DNA of 64,000 nucleotides from Hawksworthiomyces lignivorus (lineage: Eukaryota > Ascomycota > Sordariomycetes > Ophiostomatales > Ophiostomataceae). The notes beneath the pieces were generated by a model, which worked only from the letters and a program-made list of their open reading frames with translations, was not told the origin of the DNA and did not search any database. The stretch is from assembly GCA_002917075.1 (NCBI GenBank), contig NTMA01000074.1, positions 62,001 through 126,000 of the forward strand, given 5' to 3'. The translations under genes and the position numbers were made by a program. Of this stretch, positions 24,366-35,663 are shown piece after piece; the stretch's first letter is position 1, and the number at the start of each line of letters is the position of its first letter.

Positions 24366-24803
24366 TTATGCCAGGAGAGCCACGGCAGCGGCGAGACCGC
24401 TGAGCAGCAGGCCGCTCTGGATGAACAGAGCCTCGGCGCCAGAGCTGGAGACGGTGGACGGCGCAGCAGGCGCGGAGCTCTCAGAGCCGGTGGCAACCAC
24501 GACAACGGTAGACTGGGTCTGCGCGGGGGTGGAGGTCGGGAAGAGCTTGGTGGTCTTGTTGGCGTAGGTGGTCGGGTAGGCGACGGTGGTCTTGTTGTGG
24601 GCGGGGAAGTGAGTGTGCGTGCTCGTCGTCGTCGTGTTGTGCTTGTTGGCCGGGCAGTTGGTGACAGACGGGTTGCAGCGGGTGATGGTAACGGTCTGGG
24701 TCAAGGCGATGGTAGATGTGGTGGTGCCAGTGATCTCGGTGGAGTGGGCGGCCACCAGGGAGGCGACAAAGGCCAGGAGCGTGAGGAAGAGCTGGGCAAG
24801 CAT
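24366..24803 (-). CDS. GPI-anchored Ser/Thr-rich cell-surface protein
   Basis: Single exon, 145 aa. I placed the start at the ATG at 24803 because it gives a clean signal peptide (MLAQLFLTLLAFVASLVAAHS); the frame runs on upstream only from a TTG. The mature part is Thr/Ser/Pro-rich with several N-glycosylation sequons (NTT, NKT) and only two cysteines (CNPSVTNC). The C-terminus has small residues (SSSGAEA) followed by the hydrophobic tail SGLLLSGLAAAVALLA ending at the stop, as expected for GPI transfer. It is a likely minor wall or plasma-membrane mannoprotein, with no enzymatic domain. The CT-rich minus-strand leader (purine-rich on plus, 25320-25450) suggests good expression. Confidence 0.85.
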   Translation of the reverse strand: MLAQLFLTLLAFVASLVAAHSTEITGTTTSTIALTQTVTITRCNPSVTNCPANKHNTTTTSTHTHFPAHNKTTVAYPTTYANKTTKLFPTSTPAQTQSTVVVVATGSESSAPAAPSTVSSSGAEALFIQSGLLLSGLAAAVALLA

Positions 24804-27800
24804 GTTGGCTGTTGTGGTCGCTTTGACTGTTGGTTTGAAGAACAGGTTTGCGGTGCTAGCTTTTGTGCAAAAAAATTGACTGTGTCCTGGATACAAACAA
24901 AAAAGATTAGCAAGTCACGAAAATTTCCCCCCTTTTTCTTCTCGCATGGCGATGCGGCGAGCAAGACGCGCCGGCATATGGCACGAGCAAGCGCATTATC
25001 CACCTCCTCTCCTCTTCCTTGAAGAATCGTCAGAACGCGTCTGACTGCGATCCAGGGAGATGGAATGGGGTACATCTGGCAGCTCGCGAAGCCAGGGAGG
25101 CTGCCATTTGTGACCACCCTTGACCACCCAGGGAGGGAGACCTCATGGTCGGATAACGGCTTGCTCGGCGGGGACGACGATGTATTTAGACGACGATTTA
25201 CTAACAGGTAGGATGCAGGTCAAGCACTGGGCCTAGATGTTCGATAGCAGATGGTTAGATAAAATTCTCGTCTTCTTCGGCCTAGACTGAATAGTAGATG
25301 AACTGTCGAGGGTGACTAACAAGAAGCGATTTGATTTATACGCGGGAGTTCGAAAGAAAGCAGCGAAAGAAACGAAAGCAGTTGTTTTAAAAGGAGCGAC
25401 TTCGAGGAAAAACTCGATGGAAAGAGAACGACGAAAGAAACGAAAGTGAGTTCGAACGGTGCGATGGTAGCAAGAAGGAAGAGGAAAAAAGCGACGAAGA
25501 TCAGGAATGTTGGGATGCCTCTCCTTTTCTATTCTACACTACCTGGTTGGGGGGGTGCCTCTGCATGCCAGTACGGCGCAGACACCTAAACAAGAGCAAA
25601 ACATTCATTTAGAGCAATTTTCGACTTCTCTTTTGCCCAAAGGTGATGGGGGTGTGGGTCTTCCCCGGCAGCACAGATTAGAGCGCAGAAGCTAGGATTC
25701 TTGCATTCTCACGTCCTCTCTCCTCTGTGGCTCTGCTGCATCCATTTGGCTCACCTAGGCACTTTTACCTGCACCGGCACAAGTAACGCCACCGCTGCAC
25801 GCAGCCAAGCTGGCATAGAGATGCCCGCGGACAGCACACACAAGATACCAAGACACCGAGACAGTATACTAGTAGACGAGCATCAGCACGATGGGCACGA
25901 ACAGCCAGCTCAGCAAGCAAAAGAAGGAGCCTTAGCCCGAAGGACGTTGGTGCGCCACGCAGGTCCGCCAGGGGTCGACCAATCAGCTCGATGACAGCGA
26001 CAAGGGTATGAAGATCGTCGCGAAGAGGCGGGAATTGAAGGAGGGTGTAATTACAGGGGTATCCGCTGTTCAACGTCTCCTCATTGGCCGTTTGTTCCAA
26101 TCTACGCAAAAAGGGGACGAAAACCAATTAACGTCGCCTAGGAAAAGGAAGGTCTGGTAGAAAGAAAAAACAGGTTCGTCGACCCTGGGCTGGTCTCGTC
26201 TTTCAGAACACCTACCTGTACGCATGCAGAACAGAAGCCCAGAGAGATTTAGCAGTGAGAACTCCAGTCATTGGTCGGAGCCGACAAAGAAGAGAGTTGA
26301 GAGAGAGCGCGAACAGCGTCAGAGAACCAAATGAAATAATCTGCAAAACACAAGCAGGGCGTTTCATACTATGCTGAGGTTTTGAGCACATGCGACTGGC
26401 CGATTGTTCTACCCGACTGTGCTCCTTTGATTTTGCTGACCCCGGCTCGTGATATTCGACACCCTTTTCCATTTAAATATAGGGGAGGCAAAATTGCGAA
26501 GTCGCACCCAGCCAGGGGCAGGAAAACTTATCCCACAGTTGGCAAAACTGTCTTCTACAGATGCGTACTGCATGTACAAGACTACAGCAAGAAGCGCACA
26601 TCTTAATTATACGCCGTACAAAATGCAGCTTCTAAATACGGCCTACGCTTGCATTGATGGCTGATCCCACCGAGAGCCTCTGGGGGATAAATAGAAAGGA
26701 TTTGCATATTTATAGGCTGTGGGCTGTGTATAATGATGATGGGATACCTGCGCTGTAGTAGAATTTTGTACCAGCCTAAATGTACCTCTTAATATTATGG
26801 TGGCCATCAGAATTTATCTCACCAGCCAAAGGATCCACTCCATTAGCACCTCATCTCACGGGTGGAACCCAAGGGGCCTTCGCAGGTCTGGCCGCCAGGA
26901 AGGAAAAGAAACGGTCTGCGTCAGCAAGCGGCCTGCAATGCCAAGAGATCTCAAAAAGGAAAATGAGTAAGGGAAGCCATATCGAAAGATTTCGAGATCC
27001 TGTGGGATAGCAATGGTTCACGGAATCTACGTCGTACTGTTTGCTATTCATTTGTTGTAACCTAAGATTTATCATCTCTTATTGCTTCTGCTCTATTCTG
27101 TGGGGGACGTACTAGTACAATGTGCAAGACATGTTCTTCTTTGGAAATGTAAAAAACGCATCAGCTTTTCATATATGTTCCCGTCAAATTCATACCGAGC
27201 AAGATAGCGCAAATGAACATTTATGTATCTCGCCTCTTGTTATACGTGTTGTCCTGTCTCCAAGTCGCTGCTGCAGGGGCCTGTCTCGCTTTCTGTGGCA
27301 TTGAATGTTTGTTTTTCTTATTGGCGTCCTGCACACTCATATTGCTCTTCTTAGCCATGATATCAATAGCATAGTAGAACTCACGTGGAATTATTCCAAA
27401 AGCTGGTTCTCCCGTTGATGCAGGGTCATTTTGTTTTCTTTTCTTTTTCTGCTTTTTTTTCTGTTCACCTCCCTAGTACAGGTGGTAGGTCCGTTTGCTA
27501 TGGGGTGAAACACAAACGGTAGGACTCCTTTCTTTTTAGTTCGATCCCCTCAATATATCGCAAGACCGGACCGCCTGAGCAGGGATACCCTCGGTCGCAA
27601 GGAGTTCGATTGGGTTCTTCTATTACAAGAAAAAAAAAAACGATTTTCTTTTCATCAACAATTGACGAGTGTGAAGCAAGAGGGGGATAAAGTCGAACGG
27701 TTTCTCCACCTGCTAGGAGGAATAGAGGCGTCACTCTTATCGTAGGACAACGACGAGTGTCGCACAATCACGGAATTTAATTACACTAAAACGTGCATGT

Positions 27801-28707
27801 CGTACTTCGAACGAATACTTATTCTGAAGCAGCTTCATCAAACCTTGCCTGTCTTTGATGATTCCGCCAATACTTCAGTATCTCTTGTTAGAGGATAGGT
27901 TGAAGCAAAATACCGGTTTGACCAAGTCTGGGTCGTAGCCACCAAGAGGACCCTAGGACCATTCGACAATGCATGTCTGACGAAGCACAAGTTGCCTTCG
28001 ACCAGGAGGAACCATAACCGACGTTGGGCGCTGAAGACAAAGATGATCGCAAGCAACTATGAGAGTCACTATTGCAGTCCGTAGACTATGCTTTGCACAG
28101 AATATGTCTCGTTTTCGCGTTTGTTTCTCATTTAAGTGCATCCGTGCAGTACTTTGGATTGTTTGAAAAACGCTCTGGGATCTAGGCCTTCTGCTTCTCA
28201 CGCTTCACTCCCCCTTTCTTACTCTAATTTCGGCCAGGGTAAAAACACTTTCATTTCTCTTGATATTCTGCTTTCAATTACTAGATGCTTTCCCCGAGCG
28301 GGCTGGCTCCAACAGATCGTGGTTGCTAACCGCCCTGCATGCAGTCCTGGGAAATCAAGCACCCTTGTAGGCGGTTACTTGCCCGAAAGCACTTGAAAGT
28401 GTCCGGTGTTTTCAACCCTGGAACAAACTTTTCTTTTGTGCAAAAATTGCTCAAAACGAGCCCATAGGGACCCTCCTCTGCTTGAGTAGGTCCCGCTCTT
28501 TACCAAGCATCTGGAGATGGGGAGAGAAAAGGGGGACTCTCGCCCCAAATACCAGGGACAACCTCCCCCCGGCCGATGCAAGGCCACCCTAAGTTTTGGG
28601 TTCATACGGAAATTAATCCCCTTTTTTTTTTGTCTTTTTTCATCTTCACTCACGGCTTACCAAACACAGTCAGGAGAGATTTTTGCTATGAACGAAAGCT
28701 TTCGCCA
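24804..28707. other. 3.9-kb spacer, no supported gene
   Basis: Lies between the GPI-protein gene and the decarboxylase. A purine-rich stretch at 25340-25460 repeats CGAAAGAAACGAAAG twice and is probably leader/promoter of the GPI gene. The remaining ORFs are short and give no recognisable product. The segment from about 28400 on is the 3' flank of the decarboxylase and holds a poly-T run near 28620. Confidence 0.45.
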
Positions 28708-29835
28708 TCAGCCTCTCGTCGCCGTCCGCTTGTTGAAGCTGGCGTTGTACAGCCCATAGGTGGCGGCGCCGTCGCGCAGCCCGCCGATCTGGCAGTCCCA
28801 GGCGCTCTTGGGCTCGAGGTTGTGCGGCGCCTGGGTCAGCCGGGGGAACAGGCGGAGGGCGTTGCCGCGGCCGATGTCGACGAGGTCGTGCTGGTTGAGC
28901 TGGACGGCGTCGAACCAGACGCAGGCGTTGGGGATGCTCTCAAAGGGGTAGTCGATGCTGAAGAGGACGCTGCGGGCGCCGAGCTCGGCGAGGGCGCAGT
29001 GCAGCGCGGGCGTGCTGAAGTGGCCGCTGGTGGTGATGAACACCTGGTCGCCAAAGTAGTCGCGCACGAGCTTGTCGCGGCGCATGCGCATGCCGGGGAA
29101 GCGGTCGCGGTCCAGCTTGTGGTCGATGCGCCAGATCTCGTAGGGAATGTGCTCGCCCATGTGGCCGACGACGAGCCGCAGCGCCGGGAACCGGTCGAGC
29201 ACGCCCGCCGTGATGATGGCCAGCAGGTGCATGTTGACGCGGTTGGCGAAGCCCAGCGCGCTCAGGTTGAGCCACGGCCGCGCGCGCCACATCTGCTCGT
29301 CGATCAGCGGCGTCGGCGTGCGCGGGTGGATGTAGACGGGCGCGCCCAGCCGCGCCGCCGCCTCCCAGAAGACGTCGTAGCGCGCGTCGTCGTAGAACAG
29401 CATCGTGTTGCCGTCGGGCCCGCTGCTCTGGAAGTCGTTGAGCAGCGCCCCCACGAACCCGCTCTTGGCCGTCATGCAGCGCGTCAGCTCCGCCGCCGCC
29501 TGCGCCGGGTCGTGCATGCTGAGGGCGGCGAAGGCGGCGAAGCGCGCTGGGTTCTTCAGCACCTGCGCCTCCAGATAGTCATTGGCCTGCACAGACAGGG
29601 CCTCCGCCTTGGCCTGGTCTGCAATGCCTTGGCAGCCCGCCGCATTGAGCGACAGGATCATCAGCTCTACGCCGTTCTCGTCCATCTGGCGCAGGCGGTG
29701 ACCATGAATGTCGAGCAGGTTCGTGTTGAGGTCCTCCTCGGGCGATGCATTGGCCCGCGTGAACCCAATCGGGCTATTCTCCGACAGGGACGACGGAAGG
29801 GCAAAACCCTCTTCGAGGCAGATCTTGAACAGCAT
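28708..29835 (-). CDS. Amidohydrolase-2 family decarboxylase (2,3-dihydroxybenzoate / gamma-resorcylate type)
   Basis: Metal-dependent, non-oxidative aromatic-acid decarboxylase family. Single exon, 375 aa, slightly longer than the usual 330-350. The N-terminal KICLEEGFALP places a metal-binding Glu where the family has it; PVYIHPRTP gives the metal-binding His; VVGHMGEHIPY and FSIDYPFES give the second His and the Asp near the active site. Third positions are almost all G or C. The tail after CQIGGLRDG extends beyond the core. It opens a stretch of accessory enzymes that includes two aromatic monooxygenases, which fits decarboxylation of a hydroxybenzoate-like acid. Related enzymes also occur in orsellinic-acid-type clusters. 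Exact substrate is not readable. Confidence 0.9.
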   Translation of the reverse strand: MLFKICLEEGFALPSSLSENSPIGFTRANASPEEDLNTNLLDIHGHRLRQMDENGVELMILSLNAAGCQGIADQAKAEALSVQANDYLEAQVLKNPARFAAFAALSMHDPAQAAAELTRCMTAKSGFVGALLNDFQSSGPDGNTMLFYDDARYDVFWEAAARLGAPVYIHPRTPTPLIDEQMWRARPWLNLSALGFANRVNMHLLAIITAGVLDRFPALRLVVGHMGEHIPYEIWRIDHKLDRDRFPGMRMRRDKLVRDYFGDQVFITTSGHFSTPALHCALAELGARSVLFSIDYPFESIPNACVWFDAVQLNQHDLVDIGRGNALRLFPRLTQAPHNLEPKSAWDCQIGGLRDGAATYGLYNASFNKRTATRG

Positions 29836-31419
29836 AGTAGCACTGCAAGCTAAGACCCTGTCTATTGGGATTTTATTTTATGATATATCTTCCCCTTCTC
29901 ACAGGCAAGGTGCAATCAAGTCACAGCCACAACCCTGTAATAACTCAATGTACAGTATGGAGGACCCATCGCATTTCTCTTGCAAAAAGAAACGCCTCCG
30001 CTTCTTCTTGTACACGTCGAAGAAACTTTCCTTTTCCGGCTTTCTTCTTCGATGTATCGATATACTAACCTGTAGCGGCAATGAGCTCTATTGATTCGGA
30101 CTGTTCCGTAACCCATTTTCCAGTACCGAATTTTCGTCATCCGCGACTCTCGTTGCATTGTATGCAAGCGACTGCGGTTTGGAACGCCGGCTCAGACAGC
30201 CGGAGCAGGGAAGAGAGTCCGCATTGGGGGCGTACAGACAGAAATGCTACAGAATGTTGTGGTGCAGGCTTACCCTTGAGGGGCATCCCGCGCTAGGATA
30301 ACTGTCATCCGGTGACCTCTCTGAACACACTCACCGATTAGAAAGCACAAAAGAGGCGATCTATGCCAATCCTGCATTTAGCCCACTCTGAAGTTATACT
30401 TTATCCAAGTCAAGCTTACTATTTTCCTTGTTATTTTTATGCCATTCAGATCCTAGATTGGACCAGTTTTTAATGAAGGTTATGGGTGAGCTAAAAGGCA
30501 GAGAGATAGGAAATAATAAGGGCGTTGTCTGCTTTGGGGAGAGAACACCCCGAAAGGCTTAGAGTTATCCAGGAATCGGAGATCCCCTTTGTTCCTCTAT
30601 CTTATCGCCGCCCATTTTTTTTTGGTGTTTTGTTTTGTTCTGTCTTGTAACTGACCTGGACATCTCCGTAGAGCTGTCCGCTTATGTATACGTACAGGGA
30701 GTCAATGCCTGTTACGGGGCTGACCCTGATCCATTTTGCCCTCATCGTCCGCCGAGTACCACTGTAGAGAAAAATACATATCACAAAAAGAAGGCTTACC
30801 CTGCCAGGATAGACGAGGCCAATGCTGACGTACGTATGTGCTCGTATGACCATGTAATTTCTGCTTCAAGAATTGAGAGCGTGGGTAGACAAATGAAATG
30901 ATGTCCTTGCGTGCTGCAGTACCACATGTACTGTAGAAGTGACGAACCAAAACAATGTGTGTTGTATCTGCAACGAAGCCGACATGAGAGGTAAGGATCT
31001 TCGACAATTGATTGTGTTCATTGCGTTGTACTCCGTCCGCATTGTATGTAGCTACGGAGCGACCCGGGGGTGCAGAACTTTTATGTGTTGGTTTTTGTTT
31101 AGCCACTGAGGTTTCTTATCTATTAAACTATGATGATATCGGTGTAAGTGGAAATGCCGAATTGACAGGCAGCATTTATCTATGGATATGCCGAATCTAC
31201 GTGCAACCAACGTTTATCTGGGCCCCAAAGAGTTAAACCCCCAGACTCTTTGGTCTGGAGCCAGATAGGAAACGGAAACAAGACTAATATGACTTGCGAG
31301 CTCTGCACTTTGCCGAAGAAAGCAATGTGTGCCTGTGTCTCGCCTTTCTCTTTCACCCTTTCTTTCTTCCTCTCCACACATTCATCCTTCCTAGCTGCTC
31401 CATTAATTTCATCAAGCAA
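29836..31419. other. Divergent promoter region decarboxylase / Zn2Cys6 regulator
   Basis: 1.6 kb shared upstream region. No gene is seen. The CT-rich tract at 31328-31395 directly before the regulator ATG looks like its leader. Confidence 0.45.
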
Positions 31420-34400
31420 ATGCAGGACCCACGGTCTTTTCCCTACGTCACCAGCCAGGCCACGATGGAGTCTCCTTCAGCAGCTCTGCTGCGGCTGATG
31501 CGGCGCCGGGTTCCGCCCGAAAAGCGGCAGCGCACTGAAATGAGCTGTGACTGGTGCAAGAAGAAGCGGTGCAAGTGCCTTCGGGGGAGCACTTCGGACA
31601 GCTGCCGAGCATGCAGCGAGGTCGGCCGCGCCTGCACAACGACTGAGCCGCGAAAGCGCCGCGTTTACGGCAGCCTCTCGGCGCTGCCTGTAATGGGCGG
31701 GCTGGCGGAAACGGTGATAGTCGGCGGACACCAACAGCATGGCCCGCCAACTACCTCCGCCGCCGCCGCCGCCGCCGCCACTTTCCCATCCTTCTCTGCG
31801 GCCAGATTCGAGTCAGCTCCCCTGCCAGACGCGGTGCTGCCGGTGCAAGACCCGTCTGGCAAGCACGTGGTAGTGGCTGCGGACGAGGACCTCCACGCTC
31901 CTCCGCTTCCGCTCGGCCCGGCTCTGGAGGTAGACGACGACATCGCCTCGGTCACGACGACCACGGATCCGCGGCTCCTGATGCGCCAGCCTCCCTCGCA
32001 GTCGTCGACGACGGCGCCCACAGAGATCGTGGCCTACCGAGGCCGGCCCGACGCAGCGGTGCGCTACGACGACGGACGGGTGCTGCAGCAGCGGCGGGCG
32101 GCGGCGCCGCACCACCACCAGCAGAAGCGGCCGTGCGACGAACGGCTGTTCGAGGACGGCCTGGGCTTCCCGCGGTACATTGGCCCCGTGGGCTCGTACA
32201 CGCTGCTGGTTAAGCTGTGGGAGGTTATGGCCGTGTGGCGCGCGCCGATGGCGCACCGCGACAACGCGCAGACCATGGGCCAGAGCCAGCCGATGCTGCG
32301 GGCGAGCGCCGGCGGCGGGTGTGAGGGCAAGGGCGGCGGGGCGAGCGATGGCGACGCGGCGCAGGCTGGGCGGGCGCGGCGCGGGGGCGTCGACCTGCCG
32401 CCGCGCGAGGTGGCCGACGTGCTGGTGGCGCTCTTCTTCGACAAGGTGCACTGCGACTTCCCCATCTTCCACCGGGCGCTGTTCCAGGCGAGCTACGAGA
32501 GCATGTGGGCAGGGACGGGGACGGGGACAACGCCGTCGCCGTCGCCTGCGGGTGGAGCGGGTGTGATGGGGGCAGGAGCAGCGGCAGCACCGTCGCACAA
32601 GCAGCAGCAGCAGAGCCACGGCGGCGGCGGCGGCGGCGGGCGGGCGATGGCGCCCGAGGTGGGCAGCGCCGAGGAGCCGGCGTGGGTGATGTGCCTGTCT
32701 ATGGTGTTCGTGCTGGGGCTAGAGGCGGCGTCGGCGCAGAGCCGCGCGATCCGGCGGCTGGTGGGCAACGCGGCGCGGCGGGCGGCGCTGCAGGCGCGGT
32801 ACCTGGCGCAGACGCAGGCGGTGCTGCCCGAGGTGATCGCCGGGTCGATGCTGGTGCACGTGCAGGCGCTGATGCTGTACTGCCGGTACCTGCACATGAC
32901 GCGCAACCGCAACGCGTGCTGGAACCTGACGGGTGCCGCCATCCGCGTGGCCGTCGCCATCGGCCTGCACCGCAACGGCGTGCACGGCAACTGCAGCCCG
33001 CTGGAGCGCGAGCTGCGCCGCCGCATCTGGTGGACCCTCTACGCCTTTGAGCGCATGGAGTGCTCCTCGCTCGGCCGCACCTCGGCCATCGACGACGCCG
33101 AGTGCAGCGTCGGCGTCCCCACCGAGGGCCTGCTCGACATGAGCGACATCCAGCCCCTGGGCTACGTCGGCGCTCACGCCGAGCTCATGACCCTGCTGGG
33201 CTGCATCTGCAAGCACCAGTACGGCGGCTCGTCTTCGGCCGGCGGCATCGGCGGCGGCTTCGGCAGCCGAATGAACGGCAGCGGCGGTGGCAGCGGCNNN
33301 NNNNNNNNNNNNNNNGGCAGCGCCGCCGCCACTGCAGCAGGCGATCTGCCGCACCAGCAGGTCTACGTCGAGGAGGGCGCCGCGCCCGTGCCCCGCGACC
33401 AGCTCGACTTCGCCCTGGCCACCAGCGAGGCGCTCGACCAGTGGCACGCCCAGCTGCCCGCGCACCTGCGCCTGCACGCCGACTCGCCAGCCTCGCACCG
33501 GCGCGCCATCCTGCTGCTGCACATCCAGTACCATTACACCGTCACGCTGCTCTGCCGGCCGTTTCTGCTGGCGCTGCTGGCCAAGAAGAAGCCCGCAGCC
33601 GCGTCGTCGTCGTCGTCCAAGCGCCAGCACGAGCGCAAGCGCACGATGTCGACCGCCGTGCCAGCCACGTCCCCCTCGTCGCCGGCTGGGGCCAAGTCGC
33701 CCCTGCGATTTTACGCCAGCAAGTGCGTAGAGGCCGGCAAAGCCGGCGTGGCCGTGATCGACCAGCTCTTCCGTGCCGGCCTATTTAACTCAAAAACTTG
33801 GTGGGACGTCTACTTTATCGAGGCGACCTGCATGCCCCTGGCCTTGGGCCGGTTTGTGCGCGACCGGGATCTGCGAAACGATGCCGGCATCGTGGACGCC
33901 CTCAAGACTTGCATCCACATCCTCAAAGAATGCAAGGAGTTCTCGCCGACGATGCAGCGGTTCGCGGTGGTGACGACGGATTTTGCGCAGGCCCTGGTGT
34001 CGGAGGAGTCGCCCGTGCCTCCGCAGCCGGACGACGAGGTGCATGAGCAAGAACAGCAGCAGCAGCAGCAGCAGCACCAACACACGGAGGCCATCCCACA
34101 GCCGTTCCAAGAGCAGCATCCACAACAGCAACAGCACCTTCATCGACAGCAGCAGCAACGTCAGCAGCAGCAACGTCAGCAGCAGCAGCAGCAGCAGCAG
34201 CAACAGCAAGAACAACTGCATCATCAACAGCAACGTCGCCACCAGCAACCGCAGCAAGAGCAATACTTCTTTACAAATCAGCAAAGCTATCCAGTCGGTC
34301 CGCATCAAATCTACGAAGTAGACGATCTGGGAGACAGCGGTGGCGCTTCCACAGGGGGGAGCCAGTCTGGAAGCAGTCCCGACGACTCATATATCTCCAC

Positions 34401-34539
34401 CATGCCTGGCCATTTGGAAGCGCACAACCTTTCAAGCACGACTATGAATGACCCTTTTACGATGCCATGGAATATAGCAGATATATCGCAGCTCTGGGGA
34501 GACTGGGGCGGCGAGCCGGAGCAATTGTGGCAGTCATAA
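31420..34539 (+). CDS. Zn2Cys6 transcription factor with fungal_trans domain (contains assembly gap)
   Basis: Nuclear regulator of about 1039 aa in a single exon, including six residues hidden by 18 Ns. The binuclear zinc cluster begins at residue 43: CDWCKKKRCKC, then CRAC and a last Cys in SEVGRAC, with the basic EPRKRR after it. The middle homology region follows: DFPIFHRALF, ALMLYCRYLHMTRNRNACWN, GAAIRVAVAIGLHRNG and RRRIWWTLYAFERM. Long Gly/Ala/His-rich insertions split the domain. A Gln-rich activation-like region (34051-34260) precedes an acidic Ser-rich end. The start is the first ATG (31420); another in-frame ATG at 31465 is possible, since the frame upstream has only TTG. It is adjacent to the accessory enzymes and a candidate pathway-specific regulator (inference). 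The Ns keep the frame, so the gap is probably sized correctly modulo 3. Confidence 0.92.
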   Translation: MQDPRSFPYVTSQATMESPSAALLRLMRRRVPPEKRQRTEMSCDWCKKKRCKCLRGSTSDSCRACSEVGRACTTTEPRKRRVYGSLSALPVMGGLAETVIVGGHQQHGPPTTSAAAAAAATFPSFSAARFESAPLPDAVLPVQDPSGKHVVVAADEDLHAPPLPLGPALEVDDDIASVTTTTDPRLLMRQPPSQSSTTAPTEIVAYRGRPDAAVRYDDGRVLQQRRAAAPHHHQQKRPCDERLFEDGLGFPRYIGPVGSYTLLVKLWEVMAVWRAPMAHRDNAQTMGQSQPMLRASAGGGCEGKGGGASDGDAAQAGRARRGGVDLPPREVADVLVALFFDKVHCDFPIFHRALFQASYESMWAGTGTGTTPSPSPAGGAGVMGAGAAAAPSHKQQQQSHGGGGGGGRAMAPEVGSAEEPAWVMCLSMVFVLGLEAASAQSRAIRRLVGNAARRAALQARYLAQTQAVLPEVIAGSMLVHVQALMLYCRYLHMTRNRNACWNLTGAAIRVAVAIGLHRNGVHGNCSPLERELRRRIWWTLYAFERMECSSLGRTSAIDDAECSVGVPTEGLLDMSDIQPLGYVGAHAELMTLLGCICKHQYGGSSSAGGIGGGFGSRMNGSGGGSGXXXXXXGSAAATAAGDLPHQQVYVEEGAAPVPRDQLDFALATSEALDQWHAQLPAHLRLHADSPASHRRAILLLHIQYHYTVTLLCRPFLLALLAKKKPAAASSSSSKRQHERKRTMSTAVPATSPSSPAGAKSPLRFYASKCVEAGKAGVAVIDQLFRAGLFNSKTWWDVYFIEATCMPLALGRFVRDRDLRNDAGIVDALKTCIHILKECKEFSPTMQRFAVVTTDFAQALVSEESPVPPQPDDEVHEQEQQQQQQQHQHTEAIPQPFQEQHPQQQQHLHRQQQQRQQQQRQQQQQQQQQQQEQLHHQQQRRHQQPQQEQYFFTNQQSYPVGPHQIYEVDDLGDSGGASTGGSQSGSSPDDSYISTMPGHLEAHNLSSTTMNDPFTMPWNIADISQLWGDWGGEPEQLWQS
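33298..33315. other. Assembly gap (18 N) inside regulator gene
   Basis: Run of N within a Gly/Ser-codon repeat. The reading frame is unbroken on both sides if the gap is a multiple of three, as given. Probably a collapsed or unresolved GGC/AGC repeat. Confidence 0.95.
34051..34260 (+). repeat. CAG/CAA repeat tract (polyglutamine) in regulator
   Basis: Interrupted CAG/CAA tract coding mostly Gln with some His and Arg near the C-terminus of the Zn2Cys6 regulator; the longest pure run is around 34175-34206. Such tracts vary in length between strains. Confidence 0.85.
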
Positions 34540-34659
34540 GAGACACGTCCACTGGGACTTTTTTTATTTTAGGGTTTTTTTTTTTTTTATATTATGGAAC
34601 CTATGGTAGTTATATTTATGGCGATGAATTCTAAAGCGTTATCTGGTGCAAAATTTGAA

Positions 34660-35663
34660 TTATAGTGTAACTTTGTGTATCGGGTGGTCCACGTAGCCCA
34701 TGAATTTGATAAACAATTTCGCGCTGTCCAGCACCCGCTTCTTGCTGTCGCCACGTGTATCCCTTGTGATAAAAGCACCATGCGTATCTTCAAAATCAAG
34801 GTCTTCCACGGACTTCCAAATGTTGAAAACTTCTTCCGGAGGCAGAGGGATCTAACTTGTCGTAAGCGTGCAGCTCAGGTCTTATGGAATAGCAAACGGA
34901 GCAGAGGACGCCTTTCTTACCATATTTGGGTACGACCACATAAAGGTAAACGATGCCGTGTTCGGCGGCCTGTCGATATGGTATACGCCGCTGGGAATAA
35001 TGGTGATACTATCGGCCACAAACAGCTTGCGCCGCTCCTTCCAGAGCAGCACGGAGCTGCCGGGGAAGTGGCCGCCAACCTTCACGGCGGTAAACTGGCC
35101 GTCGAGAAAATCCATCCGCTTGCCCTCCCAGAGCACATGCGCCTCGCCGCGGCGCATGAGCCACTCGCCATCCTCGGCGGACACGTAGACGCTGCAGCCA
35201 AAGGCGGCGGCCCAGTGCAGCGCTGTGGAATAGTAGTGCGGGTGGGAGATGACAATGGCCTCGATGCCGCCGAGGTCGTTCACAGTCTTGATCGTCTCCT
35301 CGTCGATGTACGTGATGCAGTCCCACAGCACATTGCCCTTGTCTGTGCACAGCAGTATAGCACGCTGGCCAATGGCGACCTGCGGTGTTGTGTAGATGCT
35401 TATGACGCCCGAGTCGTACTTGTCCGGGACGAAGAGGTTGTGGTACTTTTTTGAGCGCTGGAGCTCACGCAGCGTCGTCCAAGTTTGACTGAGCATCTGT
35501 CAGAATGCCACCCGCTCTCAAGCCACTGCCAGGAGAAATTTAGACCCTGCAGAACTCACCCATCCGGAGGAACGTATTGGCGCGGGTCATCGCAGACCTT
35601 GCAAGACTTGACGGCCCGCGTGTCATGCTGGGCACCGCACATTCCACATATCATGAGATCCAT
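34660..35663 (-). CDS. Zinc-ribbon plus metallo-beta-lactamase-fold hydrolase
   Basis: Protein of 287 aa from exons 35663-35560, 35488-34921 and 34851-34660 (introns 71 and 69 bp). Joints read YVPPDGQTWTTLREL and YPNMIPLPPEEVF. The short first exon encodes a two-pair cysteine ribbon (C6, C9, C21, C24). The lactamase-fold part has LWDC before the first motif and VISHPHYYS at about 114-122 in place of HxHxDH: the two first histidines are kept but the Asp-His pair is Tyr-Ser. Later ligand positions VGGHFPG and VADSIT are present. This is a known-looking fungal family without, to my knowledge, a firm function; substrates could be lactones, lactams or thioesters. It is divergent to the flavin-reductase-like gene, sharing about 1 kb of upstream DNA. 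Confidence 0.85.

Noticed and set aside
28576..29853. 425-codon plus-strand open frame
   Set aside because: It is the antisense shadow of the decarboxylase, whose third positions are nearly all G/C; the product is a meaningless Val/Ala/Arg/Glu-rich string.
32719..33630. Long minus-strand and alternative-frame ORFs over the regulator
   Set aside because: They come from the GC-rich regulator codons; only the plus-strand frame shows the zinc cluster and fungal_trans blocks.
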